A stretch of DNA of 64,000 bases from Arcanobacterium wilhelmae (GCF_029632765.1 NZ_CP121247.1:248001-312000); one strand, 5' to 3'. Shown: positions 19,085-29,998, counted from the stretch's first letter. The notes: generated by a model not told the origin, from the letters alone. Made by a program: numbers and translations.

Positions 19085-19753
19085 CTAGCGGCTCAAATCC
19101 CAATTGATCGGCTCGGCGCCCTGTGTGACGAGCAGGGCGTTCGCGCGCGTGAATGGGCGTGAGCCGAAGAAACCGCGTGAGGCAGACAGTGGTGAGGGGT
19201 GCGGCGAACGGATGATCGGAACGTCGGCGAGGAGTGGTGCGAGTTCTTGCGCCTGTTTTCCCCACAAAATCGCAACGAGGGGGAGTTCGCGGCGCGCGAG
19301 CACGCGGATCGCGTGGTCGGTGACGCGCTCCCATCCCTTTCCGCGGTGCGATGCTGGCTCGCCTGGGGTCACAGTGAGGACCCTGTTGAGGAGCATGACG
19401 CCGCGCTCGGACCATGGCGTGAGGTCGCCGTTTGGTGGCATCGGCACGCCCGTATCTTCGACCAGTTCTTTGAAAATGTTCGTCAGGCTTCGCGGGAGCG
19501 GGCGCACGTTCGCGTTGGCCGAGAAGCTGAGCCCGATCGGATGGCCAGGGGTGGGGTACGGGTCTTGCCCGACGATGAGCACTTTCACCTGATTGAGGGG
19601 GTATCGGAAAGCACGAAGCACGTTGGCCCCGTCCGGCAGGTATCCGCGGCCGGCAGCGTTTTCGGCGCGGAGGAAATCGCCCATCGCGTGGATGTCCGCC
19701 TCAACAGGAGCGAGTTCGCGCGCCCAGCCTGGATCAATGTTGTCGATGCTCAT
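19085..19753 (-). CDS. ung: Uracil-DNA glycosylase, family 1
   Basis: Removes uracil from DNA to start base excision repair. The 222 residues contain the catalytic water-activating motif [17 protein letters not shown], the MLLNRVLTV core strand, and the minor-groove loop [11 protein letters not shown] carrying the catalytic histidine. I chose the ATG at 19753 ([11 protein letters not shown]); an upstream in-frame start would add 40 unsupported residues. The region between this gene and trhO (18885-19084) shows no gene. Confidence 0.97.
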   Translation of the reverse strand: MSIDNIDPGWARELAPVEADIHAMGDFLRAENAAGRGYLPDGANVLRAFRYPLNQVKVLIVGQDPYPTPGHPIGLSFSANANVRPLPRSLTNIFKELVEDTGVPMPPNGDLTPWSERGVMLLNRVLTVTPGEPASHRGKGWERVTDHAIRVLARRELPLVAILWGKQAQELAPLLADVPIIRSPHPSPLSASRGFFGSRPFTRANALLVTQGAEPINWDLSR

Positions 19754-19994
19754 GGGCCTAACTTTACCGCGCTGGCGAGCGCCACCTGGTGGGGCGGGTA
19801 CCGTTCCAGCGTGCAATGCCGAGGGTGGAGCGTGGTCCGCTGATGCGTTGTGTCGGTAACGTTCGAGGCGCAAGCCAAAAACAGCAACCTACGGTGTAGT
19901 AACTTATGTGGTGACAGAAAACTCGGCTGTGACGGCTCATATCGTCATCAGACGGCTGAGGCGATCACTGTCTCGGATCGACCAAAGGAGAAAA

Positions 19995-20579
19995 ATGACC
20001 ACGAAAACGGCAACTATCGTCGCGAACCCGCTGCGCATTCAGGCCCTCCCGCTTGCTCAATCCGCAGCCCTCGTGATCGCGGGCGCGGCCGTGATTGCTC
20101 TCGCCTCACAGGTGAAGATCCCAGTTGGCCCTGTGCCGATCACGCTGCAGACTCTTGTCATTCCACTCCTTGCCCTTGCTTTTGGCCTCAGGCGCGGCGT
20201 TACCACCACACTCGTTTACATCGGCGTTGGCCTGGCGGGCGCGCCGGTCTTCGCAGGCGGCGCCGGTGGCACCTCGATTCTCGCTGGCGCAACTTTCGGC
20301 TACCTCATCGGCATGGTGGCACAGGCGGCGATCGTCGGCGCGATGTCGGATCGCGCGGTCACAACAGGTTGGCGTTACGCAGCTGGAATGTGTGCCGCGT
20401 TCGTGGCGCCGTTCGTTCCCGGGCTGATCTGGCTCGCTGTCTTCATGGGTAACGCAGCCACCTTCACCGGAGTGCTTGCCGCCGGCCTGCTCCCATTCAT
20501 TCCGGGGGAGCTCATCAAGGCCGCGATCGTCACGGGCTCGCTGCCTACTCTTCGCGCGCTCGGCCGTCTCGCCCGCTAG
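19995..20579 (+). CDS. bioY: Biotin transporter substrate-binding subunit BioY
   Basis: S-component of an ECF-type biotin importer. It is an integral membrane protein of 194 residues with about six TM segments. Recognisable family stretches are VKIPVGPVPITLQTL, GAPVFAGGAGG and FGYLIGMV. AAAGGAG lies just before the ATG. No bioM/bioN (ATPase and T-component) genes adjoin it, so it would rely on a shared ECF module encoded elsewhere or act alone. I found no clear biotin-repressor operator in the 241-base upstream gap. Confidence 0.95.
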   Translation: MTTKTATIVANPLRIQALPLAQSAALVIAGAAVIALASQVKIPVGPVPITLQTLVIPLLALAFGLRRGVTTTLVYIGVGLAGAPVFAGGAGGTSILAGATFGYLIGMVAQAAIVGAMSDRAVTTGWRYAAGMCAAFVAPFVPGLIWLAVFMGNAATFTGVLAAGLLPFIPGELIKAAIVTGSLPTLRALGRLAR

Positions 20580-20612
20580 AACGCCCACGCGCCTGGCGCT
20601 ATCGTTGAGGGC

Positions 20613-20975
20613 ATGAACGAACGCGAGGATCAACGAAGCGCGACCGAACCGGCTGAACCGACCGAGCCAGCCGAGCCAGCAGGTCTGACCAAGGCCGAAC
20701 TTCAGATCCTCGAGTTTGAAAAGTCGTGGCGAAAGATCGCGCGCGTCAAAGAGGTGGCGATCCGCGAAACGTTCCAAATCGCGCCGTTTGAATACTATCT
20801 GTGCCTCGGGCGTGTGCTGGATAATCCGGCGTCGTTTGCCGCGGAGCCTCAACTGGTGGGCCGCCTACGCGAGCTCCAGTGGAAGAAGATGCGCGAGCGT
20901 ACATCCGGTACTGGCGCTGTCGGGCGGCCTGCGCCAGACGCGGCGCCAATTGACGGGCTGGACGTCGAGGGCTAA
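20613..20975 (+). CDS. DUF3263 domain protein
   Basis: A small actinobacterial protein (120 residues). The core, LQILEFEKSWRKIARVKEVAIRETFQIAPFEYYLCLGRVLDNP, is the DUF3263 signature and looks like a helix-turn-helix, so DNA binding is possible. The N-terminus is Glu/Pro-rich and the C-terminus disordered. In Actinobacteria this gene commonly precedes a LytR C-terminal-domain gene, as here. Function is not established. Confidence 0.9.
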   Translation: MNEREDQRSATEPAEPTEPAEPAGLTKAELQILEFEKSWRKIARVKEVAIRETFQIAPFEYYLCLGRVLDNPASFAAEPQLVGRLRELQWKKMRERTSGTGAVGRPAPDAAPIDGLDVEG

Positions 20976-21061
20976 CTCGGGCTGGCACGTGACGCGTTCC
21001 CCTTTTGGGATCGGTCGTTGGTATCCCCTCACCGGCGGATTTTCACGGTAGGATTGCGATC

Positions 21062-21664
21062 GTGAACGATTTTCCTCAAGACGAATTCGACAAGCTTGCG
21101 TCCGAGCGTGGCTCGCTGGGTGCTCACCGTGCGCCCACGTCGTCGCGTAAGAAGTGGTGGTTGGCGTTGCTCGCAGTGGTTATCGTGATGCCGCTGCTGG
21201 GTGTTGCGTTTGGGTATTTCTATTCGACCCAGCAGGCCGCCCCGGTTCAGTCCGTTGTCTCTACACCGGCGTCGCAGGCGCCGTCCGCGCAGGCTTCTGC
21301 TCCGGCGTCGCTGGCTCCTGCCGAGCAGTCGAGCGCGGCTCCGAGCGTTGCTGAGTCGTCGCCGTCGCCGGCTGAATCCTCGGCCCCCGCCGACGTGAAC
21401 AAGGCGGCGTCGGTGATGCTGCTGAACGGCAAGGGTGTCAAGGGTTACGCGGCGCAGCAACAGAAGGCGCTTGCGGCTGACGGTTTCACGAACATTGAGA
21501 TTGGCAACTATGCGAAGGGTACGCCGGCGGGCACCACGGTCTTCTATCGCGACGCGTCGCTGAAGTCCACGGCGGATGCTGTGGCGGCGAAGTTCGGCGG
21601 TGAGGCTGTCGAGTCGGCAGCGGCGGTTGGCGCTGGCGGCCAGATCGTTGTGGTTTTGCGCTAG
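21062..21664 (+). CDS. LytR C-terminal domain protein, membrane-anchored
   Basis: 200 residues from the GTG at 21062: a cytoplasmic N-terminus, one TM helix (WWLALLAVVIVMPLLGVAFGYF, about residues 29-50), an Ala/Ser/Pro linker (APASLAPAEQSSAAPS) and a LytR_C domain (SVMLLNGKGVKGYAAQQQKALAADGF...TTVFYRDASLKSTADAVAAKFGG). LytR_C domains occur alone or behind LytR-CpsA-Psr transferases that attach glycopolymers to peptidoglycan. An envelope role is likely but the activity is unknown. It follows the DUF3263 gene and ends in a terminator at 21678. Confidence 0.92.
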   Translation: MNDFPQDEFDKLASERGSLGAHRAPTSSRKKWWLALLAVVIVMPLLGVAFGYFYSTQQAAPVQSVVSTPASQAPSAQASAPASLAPAEQSSAAPSVAESSPSPAESSAPADVNKAASVMLLNGKGVKGYAAQQQKALAADGFTNIEIGNYAKGTPAGTTVFYRDASLKSTADAVAAKFGGEAVESAAAVGAGGQIVVVLR

Positions 21665-21677
21665 GGCAGCTTTCGAG

Positions 21678-21709
21678 AAAGGGTACCAGGTTTTCCTGGT
21701 GCCCTTTTT
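21678..21709 (+). terminator. Terminator after the LytR_C gene
   Basis: GAAAGGGTACCAGG pairs (one G-T wobble) with CCTGGTGCCCTTTTTC around a TTTT loop, with a T-run. A classic intrinsic terminator. It is the only feature besides the CIRCE sites in the 339-base gap before groEL. Confidence 0.9.
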
Positions 21710-21837
21710 CATTCCCGACGGCGGTGCGCGAGTGGCGCCCGAGGGCGCGGCGTTCGCGCCGGCCGGGGAACGCTCGGGGTGAGTTTATGGTCCGGTATCG
21801 CTTGCGGTGAAATGGGAATAGTGGCTCGGCGCATTCG

Positions 21838-23626
<1,789 letters not shown>

Positions 23627-23665
23627 TCCCAGTGATCAGATAAAGCACGCTTCGTGAAGCACGCG

Positions 23666-23699
23666 TGGAGGGCGGCGGATTTTCATCCGCCGCCCTCCA
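23666..23699. terminator. Terminator between groEL and the HD-like gene
   Basis: Perfect 15-bp stem (TGGAGGGCGGCGGAT at 23666-23680; complement 23685-23699), loop TTTC. The flanking genes converge. Confidence 0.85.
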
Positions 23700-23715
23700 T
23701 CATGTATTTGCGAGT

Positions 23716-24936
23716 TTAAAAATCATCCTCGATCGATTCCACTTTTTCCATCGTGGATGTTGGCCGCGGATCTTCCTTCTCTTTCGACGCCTCAGCCTCG
23801 CGTGCTTCCTCCGCTTTGCGTCGCTTCGAGTTGATCAGCTCCAGCGTATTGCGGGCGATCTGTTGACGCTTCGCGCTTTCTACTTCTGGGCCGGAAAGAA
23901 TCCTCGGTTGAACTCCAGGATCGAATGAATCATCGGGATCCTCCAAGGTAGAGCGGAACTCTTCAGCTGTCAGCCGCCGGAACGTGGCGGCCTCAACGGC
24001 GGCCACGTCGTCCGTCTCAGGCAGAGTCTGAGGCTCCTCCTCTGGTTCAGACTGGGCCAGTAGCTCGGCCGTGAGCTGTGCGCTTGGTTCCGCATCGGCG
24101 TCGTCGATCGGAATGTGCGTCTTCGCCGCAGACGAACCCGCCGGCGCCTCGGCGTCGACGGCAGGTAACTCGGCCGTCTGTGACGGCGACGGCTCATGCT
24201 GGGCAATCAGCGCCTTGATCCGCTCAAGCTCGGCGGCGGCGTTCTGGCGGGCTGTTTCCTCCCACGGGGCGGCGAGCGGCGAAATGAACAGGCGCTTGCG
24301 CGAAAGCAGACGTGTCAAAATACGCGAACGGGCACGGAAATATGCCGAATTATCCACGGCTGCATACTCTTCGCGGGTGAGGGCGTTGTACTTTTTGTAA
24401 CGTTTCGGATCGCAGGCGAGGACGCCGAGGTGTGCGTCGCGAAGCGCGATCTGATCCGAATCGATCGCGTCAAAGGTTTGGGTCTCGCCCAGCTGATTCG
24501 CAAACGACGAATGCCGGTGATGCAACGACGTAATCAGCGCCGCGATCGCTTCGCACGCCTCCTGCGGCACGCCGAGGCGGCTGAGCTCCGCACGAGCCAC
24601 ATCCGCGCTCGCCAGCTCATCCTCACCACCGTTATGGGCATATACCACCGAATCGTCCACGGAAAAAACTACGCCGTGATACCAGGTGGCGAGCCGAATA
24701 TAGTCCGGTTCGCGGGCCTCGGGTGCGAGTGTGTCCACTCGCTGAAGCATGTCCACAACGTGGGTCATGTTGTGAACCTTACGATCGGGCGTTGACCAAA
24801 TATCGATCAGTGCACGGCACGCGGCGGTCAGTTCCTCGCTCGTGGCCTGCGCGCCGACGTGTGTGGCGCTACGCACGAACGAGCGGATCACCCAATCGGG
24901 AACCGCCACGGTTGTGGTTTTGTCATTTTCGAGCAC
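23716..24936 (-). CDS. HD-superfamily-like protein with long acidic C-terminal tail
   Basis: The first 200 residues or so resemble predicted metal-dependent HD phosphohydrolases of the COG4339 kind: KVHNMTHVVDML (usual HN..H metal ligands), then ATWYHGVVFSVDD, then NGGEDELASADVARAEL. In that family the second motif reads WFHDxVY; here the aspartate is replaced by glycine (YHG), so metal binding may be altered or the activity lost. The remaining 200 residues are low-complexity, rich in Glu, Ala and Pro, with no recognised domain. The GTG start at 24936 lacks a strong ribosome-binding site. It is convergent with groEL. Confidence 0.78.
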   Translation of the reverse strand: MLENDKTTTVAVPDWVIRSFVRSATHVGAQATSEELTAACRALIDIWSTPDRKVHNMTHVVDMLQRVDTLAPEAREPDYIRLATWYHGVVFSVDDSVVYAHNGGEDELASADVARAELSRLGVPQEACEAIAALITSLHHRHSSFANQLGETQTFDAIDSDQIALRDAHLGVLACDPKRYKKYNALTREEYAAVDNSAYFRARSRILTRLLSRKRLFISPLAAPWEETARQNAAAELERIKALIAQHEPSPSQTAELPAVDAEAPAGSSAAKTHIPIDDADAEPSAQLTAELLAQSEPEEEPQTLPETDDVAAVEAATFRRLTAEEFRSTLEDPDDSFDPGVQPRILSGPEVESAKRQQIARNTLELINSKRRKAEEAREAEASKEKEDPRPTSTMEKVESIEDDF

Positions 24937-25057
24937 CTAGGAAGTCTAGCCGTTTCGGTACCGCGTAGAGAAGTTTGTGGCAGGGAAATCACTGTGAAGT
25001 GGGGCGGGACGCGGTAGAAATCCGTCATCGTTTGCGTGAATGTTCTAAGTTAGAAGC

Positions 25058-25834
25058 GTGGAGAATTTTCGTGGAAAGCGCGCCCTGATCACCGGGGGAA
25101 CGTCGGGCTTGGGGCTCGAGTTCGCCCGCCAGCTCGCACGGCGCGGCCTGGATATCGTGCTGGTGGCGCGCAATGTGGCGCGCTTGGAGGAGGCGCGCGG
25201 CGAAATTGAGGCGCTGGGAAGCACGGTGGAAACGTTGAGCGCGGATCTTTCCACTCCCGACGGCGTTCGTGCGGTTTCTGCGCGGCTCGCAGGGGATCCC
25301 GAGATTGATTTTTTTGTGAATAATGCGGGCGCTGGTTTGTATACGCGGCTCGCGCAGGCGGATTTTTCGCAGTTCCGCGAGGGGCTGCAGGTGATGGCTC
25401 TCGCTCCGATGGAGCTGGGTGGCGTTGCGGCGGCCCGGATGAAAGAACGTGGGCGTGGAGTGATCGTGAATACGGTGTCGATGGCCGCGGTTGCGCCGAT
25501 GGGCTCGTATTCCACGGTCAAAGGTGCGCTCAAGATTTGGTCTGATTCTTTGGCGATCGAGCTTCAGGGCAGCGGCGTCCAGGTGGTCACTTTCATGCCG
25601 GGCTGGGTGCACACCGAGTTCCATGCGCGCACCGGCGTCTCGAATTCGTCGATCCCCGGGTTCTTGTGGATGGATGCGCCAGCCGTCGTCGCGGCCGCTC
25701 TGGCAGACGTCGACTCCGGCCGTTCGCTGTCAATCCCATCGAAACGTTACAAGGTGCTCGGTTTTCTTGCCCAGCATGCGCCACGCGCGCTGGTGGCGAA
25801 GGCCGTGCGGAAGCTGAATAAGGGGCGTCGATGA
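25058..25834 (+). CDS. Short-chain dehydrogenase/reductase
   Basis: NAD(P)-dependent oxidoreductase of the classical SDR family, 258 residues. The Rossmann glycine motif TGGTSGLG lies near residues 11-18, the NNAG motif in DFFVNNAGAGL, and the catalytic Ser, Tyr and Lys in VSMAAVAPMGSYSTVKGAL. Substrate is not inferable. The stop overlaps the start of the acyltransferase gene (ATGA), so the two are translationally coupled. That suggests a role in lipid or envelope metabolism. Confidence 0.93.
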   Translation: MENFRGKRALITGGTSGLGLEFARQLARRGLDIVLVARNVARLEEARGEIEALGSTVETLSADLSTPDGVRAVSARLAGDPEIDFFVNNAGAGLYTRLAQADFSQFREGLQVMALAPMELGGVAAARMKERGRGVIVNTVSMAAVAPMGSYSTVKGALKIWSDSLAIELQGSGVQVVTFMPGWVHTEFHARTGVSNSSIPGFLWMDAPAVVAAALADVDSGRSLSIPSKRYKVLGFLAQHAPRALVAKAVRKLNKGRR

Positions 25835-26598
25835 GCGAAAATCAGCCGCGTAAACTGCATCCACTTGACGATTACCATTCGGGTTCCAAGCGCAACCAGC
25901 GCAAGGCCGTGCGCAAACTACTGACCCGCCCGGTGATCAACACGCTCCTGAACGCTACCGTGTGGGGTGCGCAGAACGTGGAAGGTCTCGAGGGTGCCTA
26001 TATTTGTGTGGGCAACCATTCCTCGCACCTGGATGCGCCGATGGTGTTCTCGCTCCTTCCGGAGTTCATGGCTGAACGCATCGCAACGGGGGCGGCCGCA
26101 GATTATTTTTATCGCCGCAAGGGTATCTCGAAGCTTACGTCGATGTTTTTTAACACGTACCCGATCGAACGCAAAGGCAAGTATCACGGCCCGAATGCGG
26201 GGCGAGCGGCGGGAATGACGGGCCGCCTGCTCCGCGACGGCGTTCCGATTCTGATCTTCCCGGAGGGGACTCGTTCCCGCACTGGTCAAATGGGCCAGTT
26301 CAAGCCCGGTGCCGCGGCTCTCGCGATGAAGACACACGTGCCGATCGTGCCTCTCGGGCTTGCTGGCGGCCACGATGCGATGCCTGTTGGCCGTGTTCTG
26401 CCGAAGTTTGGGCGTCCTCCTGTGAGCTTGTATATCGGCAAGCCGATGTGGCCACTTGAGGGGGAGGCGCCGGAGGATTTCATGGCACGCGTTCGCGCAC
26501 ATATCGTGGCGATGTTGGACAAGCGCTCCGCGAATCCGGAGATGCTGCCGGAGAATGGGGAACAGGCCGAATCGGCGGGGCCTGCCGGCGAAGAATAA
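25831..26598 (+). CDS. 1-acylglycerol-3-phosphate acyltransferase-like protein (PlsC family)
   Basis: Transfers an acyl chain to a lysophospholipid or similar acceptor at the membrane. The 255 residues contain the acyltransferase box NHSSHLDAPM (HX4D), the FFNTYPIERKGKYHG block and the FPEGTRSRTGQMGQFKPG glycerophosphate-binding block, followed by VPIVPLGLAGG. It is coupled to the SDR gene by a four-base overlap. Several PlsC-like enzymes usually coexist in actinobacteria, so the exact acceptor is uncertain. Confidence 0.93.
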   Translation: MSENQPRKLHPLDDYHSGSKRNQRKAVRKLLTRPVINTLLNATVWGAQNVEGLEGAYICVGNHSSHLDAPMVFSLLPEFMAERIATGAAADYFYRRKGISKLTSMFFNTYPIERKGKYHGPNAGRAAGMTGRLLRDGVPILIFPEGTRSRTGQMGQFKPGAAALAMKTHVPIVPLGLAGGHDAMPVGRVLPKFGRPPVSLYIGKPMWPLEGEAPEDFMARVRAHIVAMLDKRSANPEMLPENGEQAESAGPAGEE

Positions 26599-26617
26599 CC
26601 GTCCGTGTGTGATCCAC

Positions 26618-26658
26618 AACGGTGGGGCCGCAGCCTCGCAGGCTGCGGCCCCACCGTT
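26618..26658. terminator. Bidirectional terminator between plsC-like and sensor kinase genes
   Basis: Perfect 18-bp stem (AACGGTGGGGCCGCAGCC at 26618-26635; complement 26641-26658), loop TCGCA. The flanking genes converge. Confidence 0.88.
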
Positions 26659-26677
26659 TCGCTTTTTACGCCGCCTT

Positions 26678-28228
26678 TTACATCCGGGCGACGAACGTCT
26701 TCGCGAGGTCCGGCGCCGTGAACGCCCCAGTATGTTGATGCGATTTTTGTGGCTCGCTCTTTTCCATCAGGCGCGGGAACTTGAGCCGGATCGTGAGCCC
26801 GCCTCCGGGCGTTTCTGCCACTTCGGCGTCGCCGGAATGGGCCGCCATGATCGCCTGGACGATTGCCAAGCCGAGCCCGGAGCCTCCTGATTCGCGCGAA
26901 CGTGACGTGTCGGTTCTGAAGAAGCGTTCGAATACTCGCGAGCGATTCTCTTCAGGGATTCCCGGCCCGTGGTCGCGAACCTCAACGATCGCGCAGTCCG
27001 TGCGCTCGCGTGATTTGCCCACGGCAACCTCCACGGGTGTTCCCGACGGCGTATGCGCACGAACGTTGGACAGCAGGTTGGAGACGATCTGGGTGATCTT
27101 TTCTTCGTCGCCGATAATCATTACGGATTGCGGATCCCCTCCATCGAGGTTCGTCACCTCGATGGGATAATCCGGTGCTCGTACTTCGAAATCGGAGACG
27201 GCGTTGAGTGCCACCGAAGCAAGGTCGACGTCGGAATAGTTGAGTTTTCGCCCTTCGTCGAGGCGTGCGAGCTGGAGCAAATCCTCAACGAGGTGCCCCA
27301 TGCGGGTGGATTCTGATTCGATACGGCTCATCACGTGGCCCACCTGTTCGGCTGGAACGCCGCCCATGCGGTAGAGCTGTGCGTAGCCGTTCACGGACGC
27401 AAGCGGAGTTCGCAGTTCGTGGGAGGCGTCTGAAACGAACTGCTTCATCTTGCGTTCGGAAGCTTCTTTCGCTTCGAAGGATTCCTGAATCTGGGCGAGC
27501 ATGACGTTGATCGACCGCCCCAGCATGCCGACTTCGGAACCGGACGGGCCGGACGGCACACGCCGTGAAAGGTTGCCGTTTGCGACGTCGCGGGTGGCTA
27601 CTTCGATCGCATGCAGGCTGCGTAGCTGGCGGCGGATCATCAGAACTGAGACAGCACCGCCGAGCACGCCGAGAACCAGTTCGAACGCCACGAGCATTTG
27701 GAGCAGGTTCGTGACTGCTGCATCAACAGTGCCCATCGGTAGGCCGATGAGGACAGAGCCGATCGGTTCCTGGGTTTGTGGAGAAACCATCGGCACGGAA
27801 ATGATTCGCCATTCCAAATGGTCTTTCGTGCCGGGAACTGTGATCGGATCGAGATGCTTGTGTTGCGAGAGGGCATAGGAGTTCGCAGGTTCGCCAAGTG
27901 CACGGCGCACGGAATCTCCAACAACGACGATCGGTTCGACGTTGTTGTAGACGACGTACACAAAGTACTCCGATGGCAAGATCTGCTTATATGCAGACGG
28001 GGGAACTTCTCTGCCGCGCGGAGGGGCAATCTGATCAAGGGTTTGAGACGCGATCTCGGTACCCGACGTGGTGAGCTCGGAGTCGATCTTTTGGGTGAGA
28101 TACGTGCGCAACGTTTGAGCTCCGATGAAGGAGATCAAGATGAACACGACGAGCAGGAGTGCCATGAAGGTCACTCCAAGCTTGAACGAAAGAGTTCGAT
28201 ACCACCGAGGGGGATCGTGGGGACTCAT
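26678..28228 (-). CDS. Sensor histidine kinase
   Basis: Membrane sensor of a two-component system, 516 residues. TM1 at about 15-37, an extracytoplasmic sensor region to about 172, TM2 at about 174-197, HAMP to about 253, then HisKA with the phosphoacceptor His270 in SDASHELRTPLASV. The HATPase_c domain has an N-box (QIVSNLLSNVRAHT), G1 (RDHGPGIP), an F-box and G2 (GSGLGLAIVQA). It starts 7 bases after its response regulator, so the two are one operon. The stimulus cannot be read from the sequence. Confidence 0.96.
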   Translation of the reverse strand: MSPHDPPRWYRTLSFKLGVTFMALLLVVFILISFIGAQTLRTYLTQKIDSELTTSGTEIASQTLDQIAPPRGREVPPSAYKQILPSEYFVYVVYNNVEPIVVVGDSVRRALGEPANSYALSQHKHLDPITVPGTKDHLEWRIISVPMVSPQTQEPIGSVLIGLPMGTVDAAVTNLLQMLVAFELVLGVLGGAVSVLMIRRQLRSLHAIEVATRDVANGNLSRRVPSGPSGSEVGMLGRSINVMLAQIQESFEAKEASERKMKQFVSDASHELRTPLASVNGYAQLYRMGGVPAEQVGHVMSRIESESTRMGHLVEDLLQLARLDEGRKLNYSDVDLASVALNAVSDFEVRAPDYPIEVTNLDGGDPQSVMIIGDEEKITQIVSNLLSNVRAHTPSGTPVEVAVGKSRERTDCAIVEVRDHGPGIPEENRSRVFERFFRTDTSRSRESGGSGLGLAIVQAIMAAHSGDAEVAETPGGGLTIRLKFPRLMEKSEPQKSHQHTGAFTAPDLAKTFVARM

Positions 28229-28235
28229 CGGCGCC

Positions 28236-28979
28236 TCACTTTGATGCGCGAAGAACGTAGCCGATGCCGCGCTTGGTGTGGATCAGGGGAACAAATTCTG
28301 CAATCTCTTGTGGGGAAGTGAGGCCGAGAGCCTCAGGGGTGTCCATCTTGCGGCGCAGGTAGGAAATGTACGACTCCACGATTGAGGCTTCGCCCACCCA
28401 GTTGTAATCCCACACGTGGTCCAGGATCTGCATTTTGGATACCACGCGCTCGGAATTGACCATGAGATAGCGCAGGAGTTTGAACTCGGTGGGGGACAGA
28501 TCGATCTCGTGGCCCGCGCGAGTGACCTCATACGTATCCTCGTTGAGCACAATATCGGCGTACGTGAGCACTGCTGTTTCCGGCATGGTGGCGGTGGTGC
28601 GGCGCAGCACCGTGCGGATGCGCGCCACGACTTCCTCCAGTGAGAAGGGCTTGGTGATGTAGTCATCGCCGCCCACGGACAGGCCTTGGAGTTTGTCTTG
28701 CAGATCGTCCTTCGCCGTCAGGAAGACGACCGGAAGCGTGGAGTGGTGTTCGCGTAAGAGGCGAAGCACTTCGAAGCCGTCCATGTCGGGGAGCATGACG
28801 TCGAGTACCACAATATCGGGAGCGAAAATGGCCTGCTGCTTGAGCGCTTCAGCGCCGTCGGCAGCTGCAGCGACATCGAAGCCTGCGAAACGCAGGGAGG
28901 CGGAGAGGAGTTCACGGATGGTCGGCTCGTCGTCGACAACGAGGATGCGAGCCTCCGGTTCAGAATTCTGGACTGTCAT
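28236..28979 (-). CDS. OmpR-family response regulator
   Basis: 247 residues. The receiver domain has the acidic pocket (VVDDEP), phosphoacceptor Asp60 in VVLDVMLPD, Thr88 and Lys110 (ITKPFS). The C-terminal winged-helix DNA-binding domain contains IDLSPTEFKLLRYLMVN and ends in GIGYVLR. It is the cognate partner of the kinase directly downstream. Three direct CTGGAA-type repeats with exact 11-base phasing lie just upstream, a typical binding arrangement for this family, which suggests autoregulation. Confidence 0.97.
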   Translation of the reverse strand: MTVQNSEPEARILVVDDEPTIRELLSASLRFAGFDVAAAADGAEALKQQAIFAPDIVVLDVMLPDMDGFEVLRLLREHHSTLPVVFLTAKDDLQDKLQGLSVGGDDYITKPFSLEEVVARIRTVLRRTTATMPETAVLTYADIVLNEDTYEVTRAGHEIDLSPTEFKLLRYLMVNSERVVSKMQILDHVWDYNWVGEASIVESYISYLRRKMDTPEALGLTSPQEIAEFVPLIHTKRGIGYVLRASK

Positions 28980-29001
28980 GTCCCTATTCTTACCAGCATT
29001 T

Positions 29002-29029
29002 CTGGAAGTCTGCTGGAAGTTTTCTGGAC
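29002..29029 (-). promoter_or_regulatory. Three 11-bp-phased direct repeats upstream of the response regulator
   Basis: CTGGAA at 29002-29007, CTGGAA at 29013-29018 and CTGGAC at 29024-29029, each start 11 bases from the last. The block begins 22 bases upstream of the regulator's ATG. OmpR-type regulators bind such half-sites one helical turn apart. Confidence 0.7.
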
Positions 29030-29252
29030 GCGTAAGACGTGTTTTGGAAACAATACGTGCCCGACGCCGGTGGGAAGAGGCTGCACCATACGCACCACGG
29101 GCTCGCGCGGGGAGCCCGCGCTCGAGGCGCGTGTCGATTCTGCCACGCGCTCACTAACCCCGAGTCGCCCGAAGTGTGTGTGGCTTCGCGAGCGCGCGAC
29201 GCCGGTGCGCATGTTGCGTCACATACGCAAGCACCGTTTCCGACTGCTTGCG

Positions 29253-29816
29253 TTAGATAAACTCCAGCGGGTCGAACTCTTCGACGTCCATCACGTGGAT
29301 GCGCGAGAGCGGCTGGTTGAAGGCGTGAACGTCGTATTCCAGATCGATGATGGTCAGGCCCTGATCTTGGAGGGCTGCGAGCGAGGTGGAGAGGAACTCG
29401 CGGAAACACAATACCGCCACACGGTGGCCGGCGGCGAGGAGCTCCTCGATCTGGGGCAGATAATCGGCGTCGTGTGAGCCGAGCACAATATCCGTGCCGG
29501 GCTTCGTTTGAGCAATCGCTTCGAGCGTGCGCTGGATTCCTCGATCCACCACCTTGACTTCGGGATCCTCAGAGGTGAGAAGGAGTGGGCGCCAGCCGAT
29601 TGCGGTGAGTGCCTGCACGAACGAGGTGGCGATCTTTTGGGTAGCGTTCAAAAAGAACAGGCCGGAAAGAGAATCATCTTCCGACGGCTCATCACGCCAC
29701 GGGTCGAAATCGAGAACTCGATCCCAGCGGGGGCGCTCTTCGCCACGCGGAGCTCGCCCCAAAATGTTGACGCCTAACGTGGCGTCCAGGTTTTCGCCGT
29801 CGATAAGAAAATACAT
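29253..29816 (-). CDS. NYN domain protein, predicted ribonuclease
   Basis: 187 residues of the NYN (PIN-like) nuclease fold. Acidic catalytic candidates are in the first strand (FLIDGENLDA), in KVVDRGIQRTLEAIA, and in GSHDADYLPQIEELLAAG. The last follows the usual SxDxDF/Y pattern of NYN/LabA-like proteins. It is a single-domain protein, probably cytoplasmic; the RNA target is unknown. It stands alone between the two-component operon and the pspA group, with 273 gene-free bases on the regulator side. Confidence 0.88.
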   Translation of the reverse strand: MYFLIDGENLDATLGVNILGRAPRGEERPRWDRVLDFDPWRDEPSEDDSLSGLFFLNATQKIATSFVQALTAIGWRPLLLTSEDPEVKVVDRGIQRTLEAIAQTKPGTDIVLGSHDADYLPQIEELLAAGHRVAVLCFREFLSTSLAALQDQGLTIIDLEYDVHAFNQPLSRIHVMDVEEFDPLEFI

Positions 29817-29943
29817 GCCATCATTCTAGGCCGTCCGCGCAGTTCGCGTTGAAAAAGGCTGCGAAAGCTGTGGCCGTGCAAGGAAAATCGCTGTGGCCAG
29901 CCAGGCATGAAAACTGGCGACAATATGTGCTTCACAGCAAAAA

Positions 29944-29976
29944 CGGGGAGGGTTCGGCGCAGCCGAGCCCTCCCCG
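29944..29976 (-). terminator. Terminator of the TPM/pspA group
   Basis: A 15-bp stem with one G-T pair (CGGGGAGGGTTCGGC, 29944-29958; 29962-29976), loop GCA. On the minus strand it is followed by TTTTT. Confidence 0.9.
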
Positions 29977-29998
29977 AAAATCGCTGGGAGATCAATGA

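Noticed and set aside
24937-25057. Search for a small gene or RNA between the HD-like and SDR genes
   Set aside because: No frame with a ribosome-binding site and no stable structure was seen.
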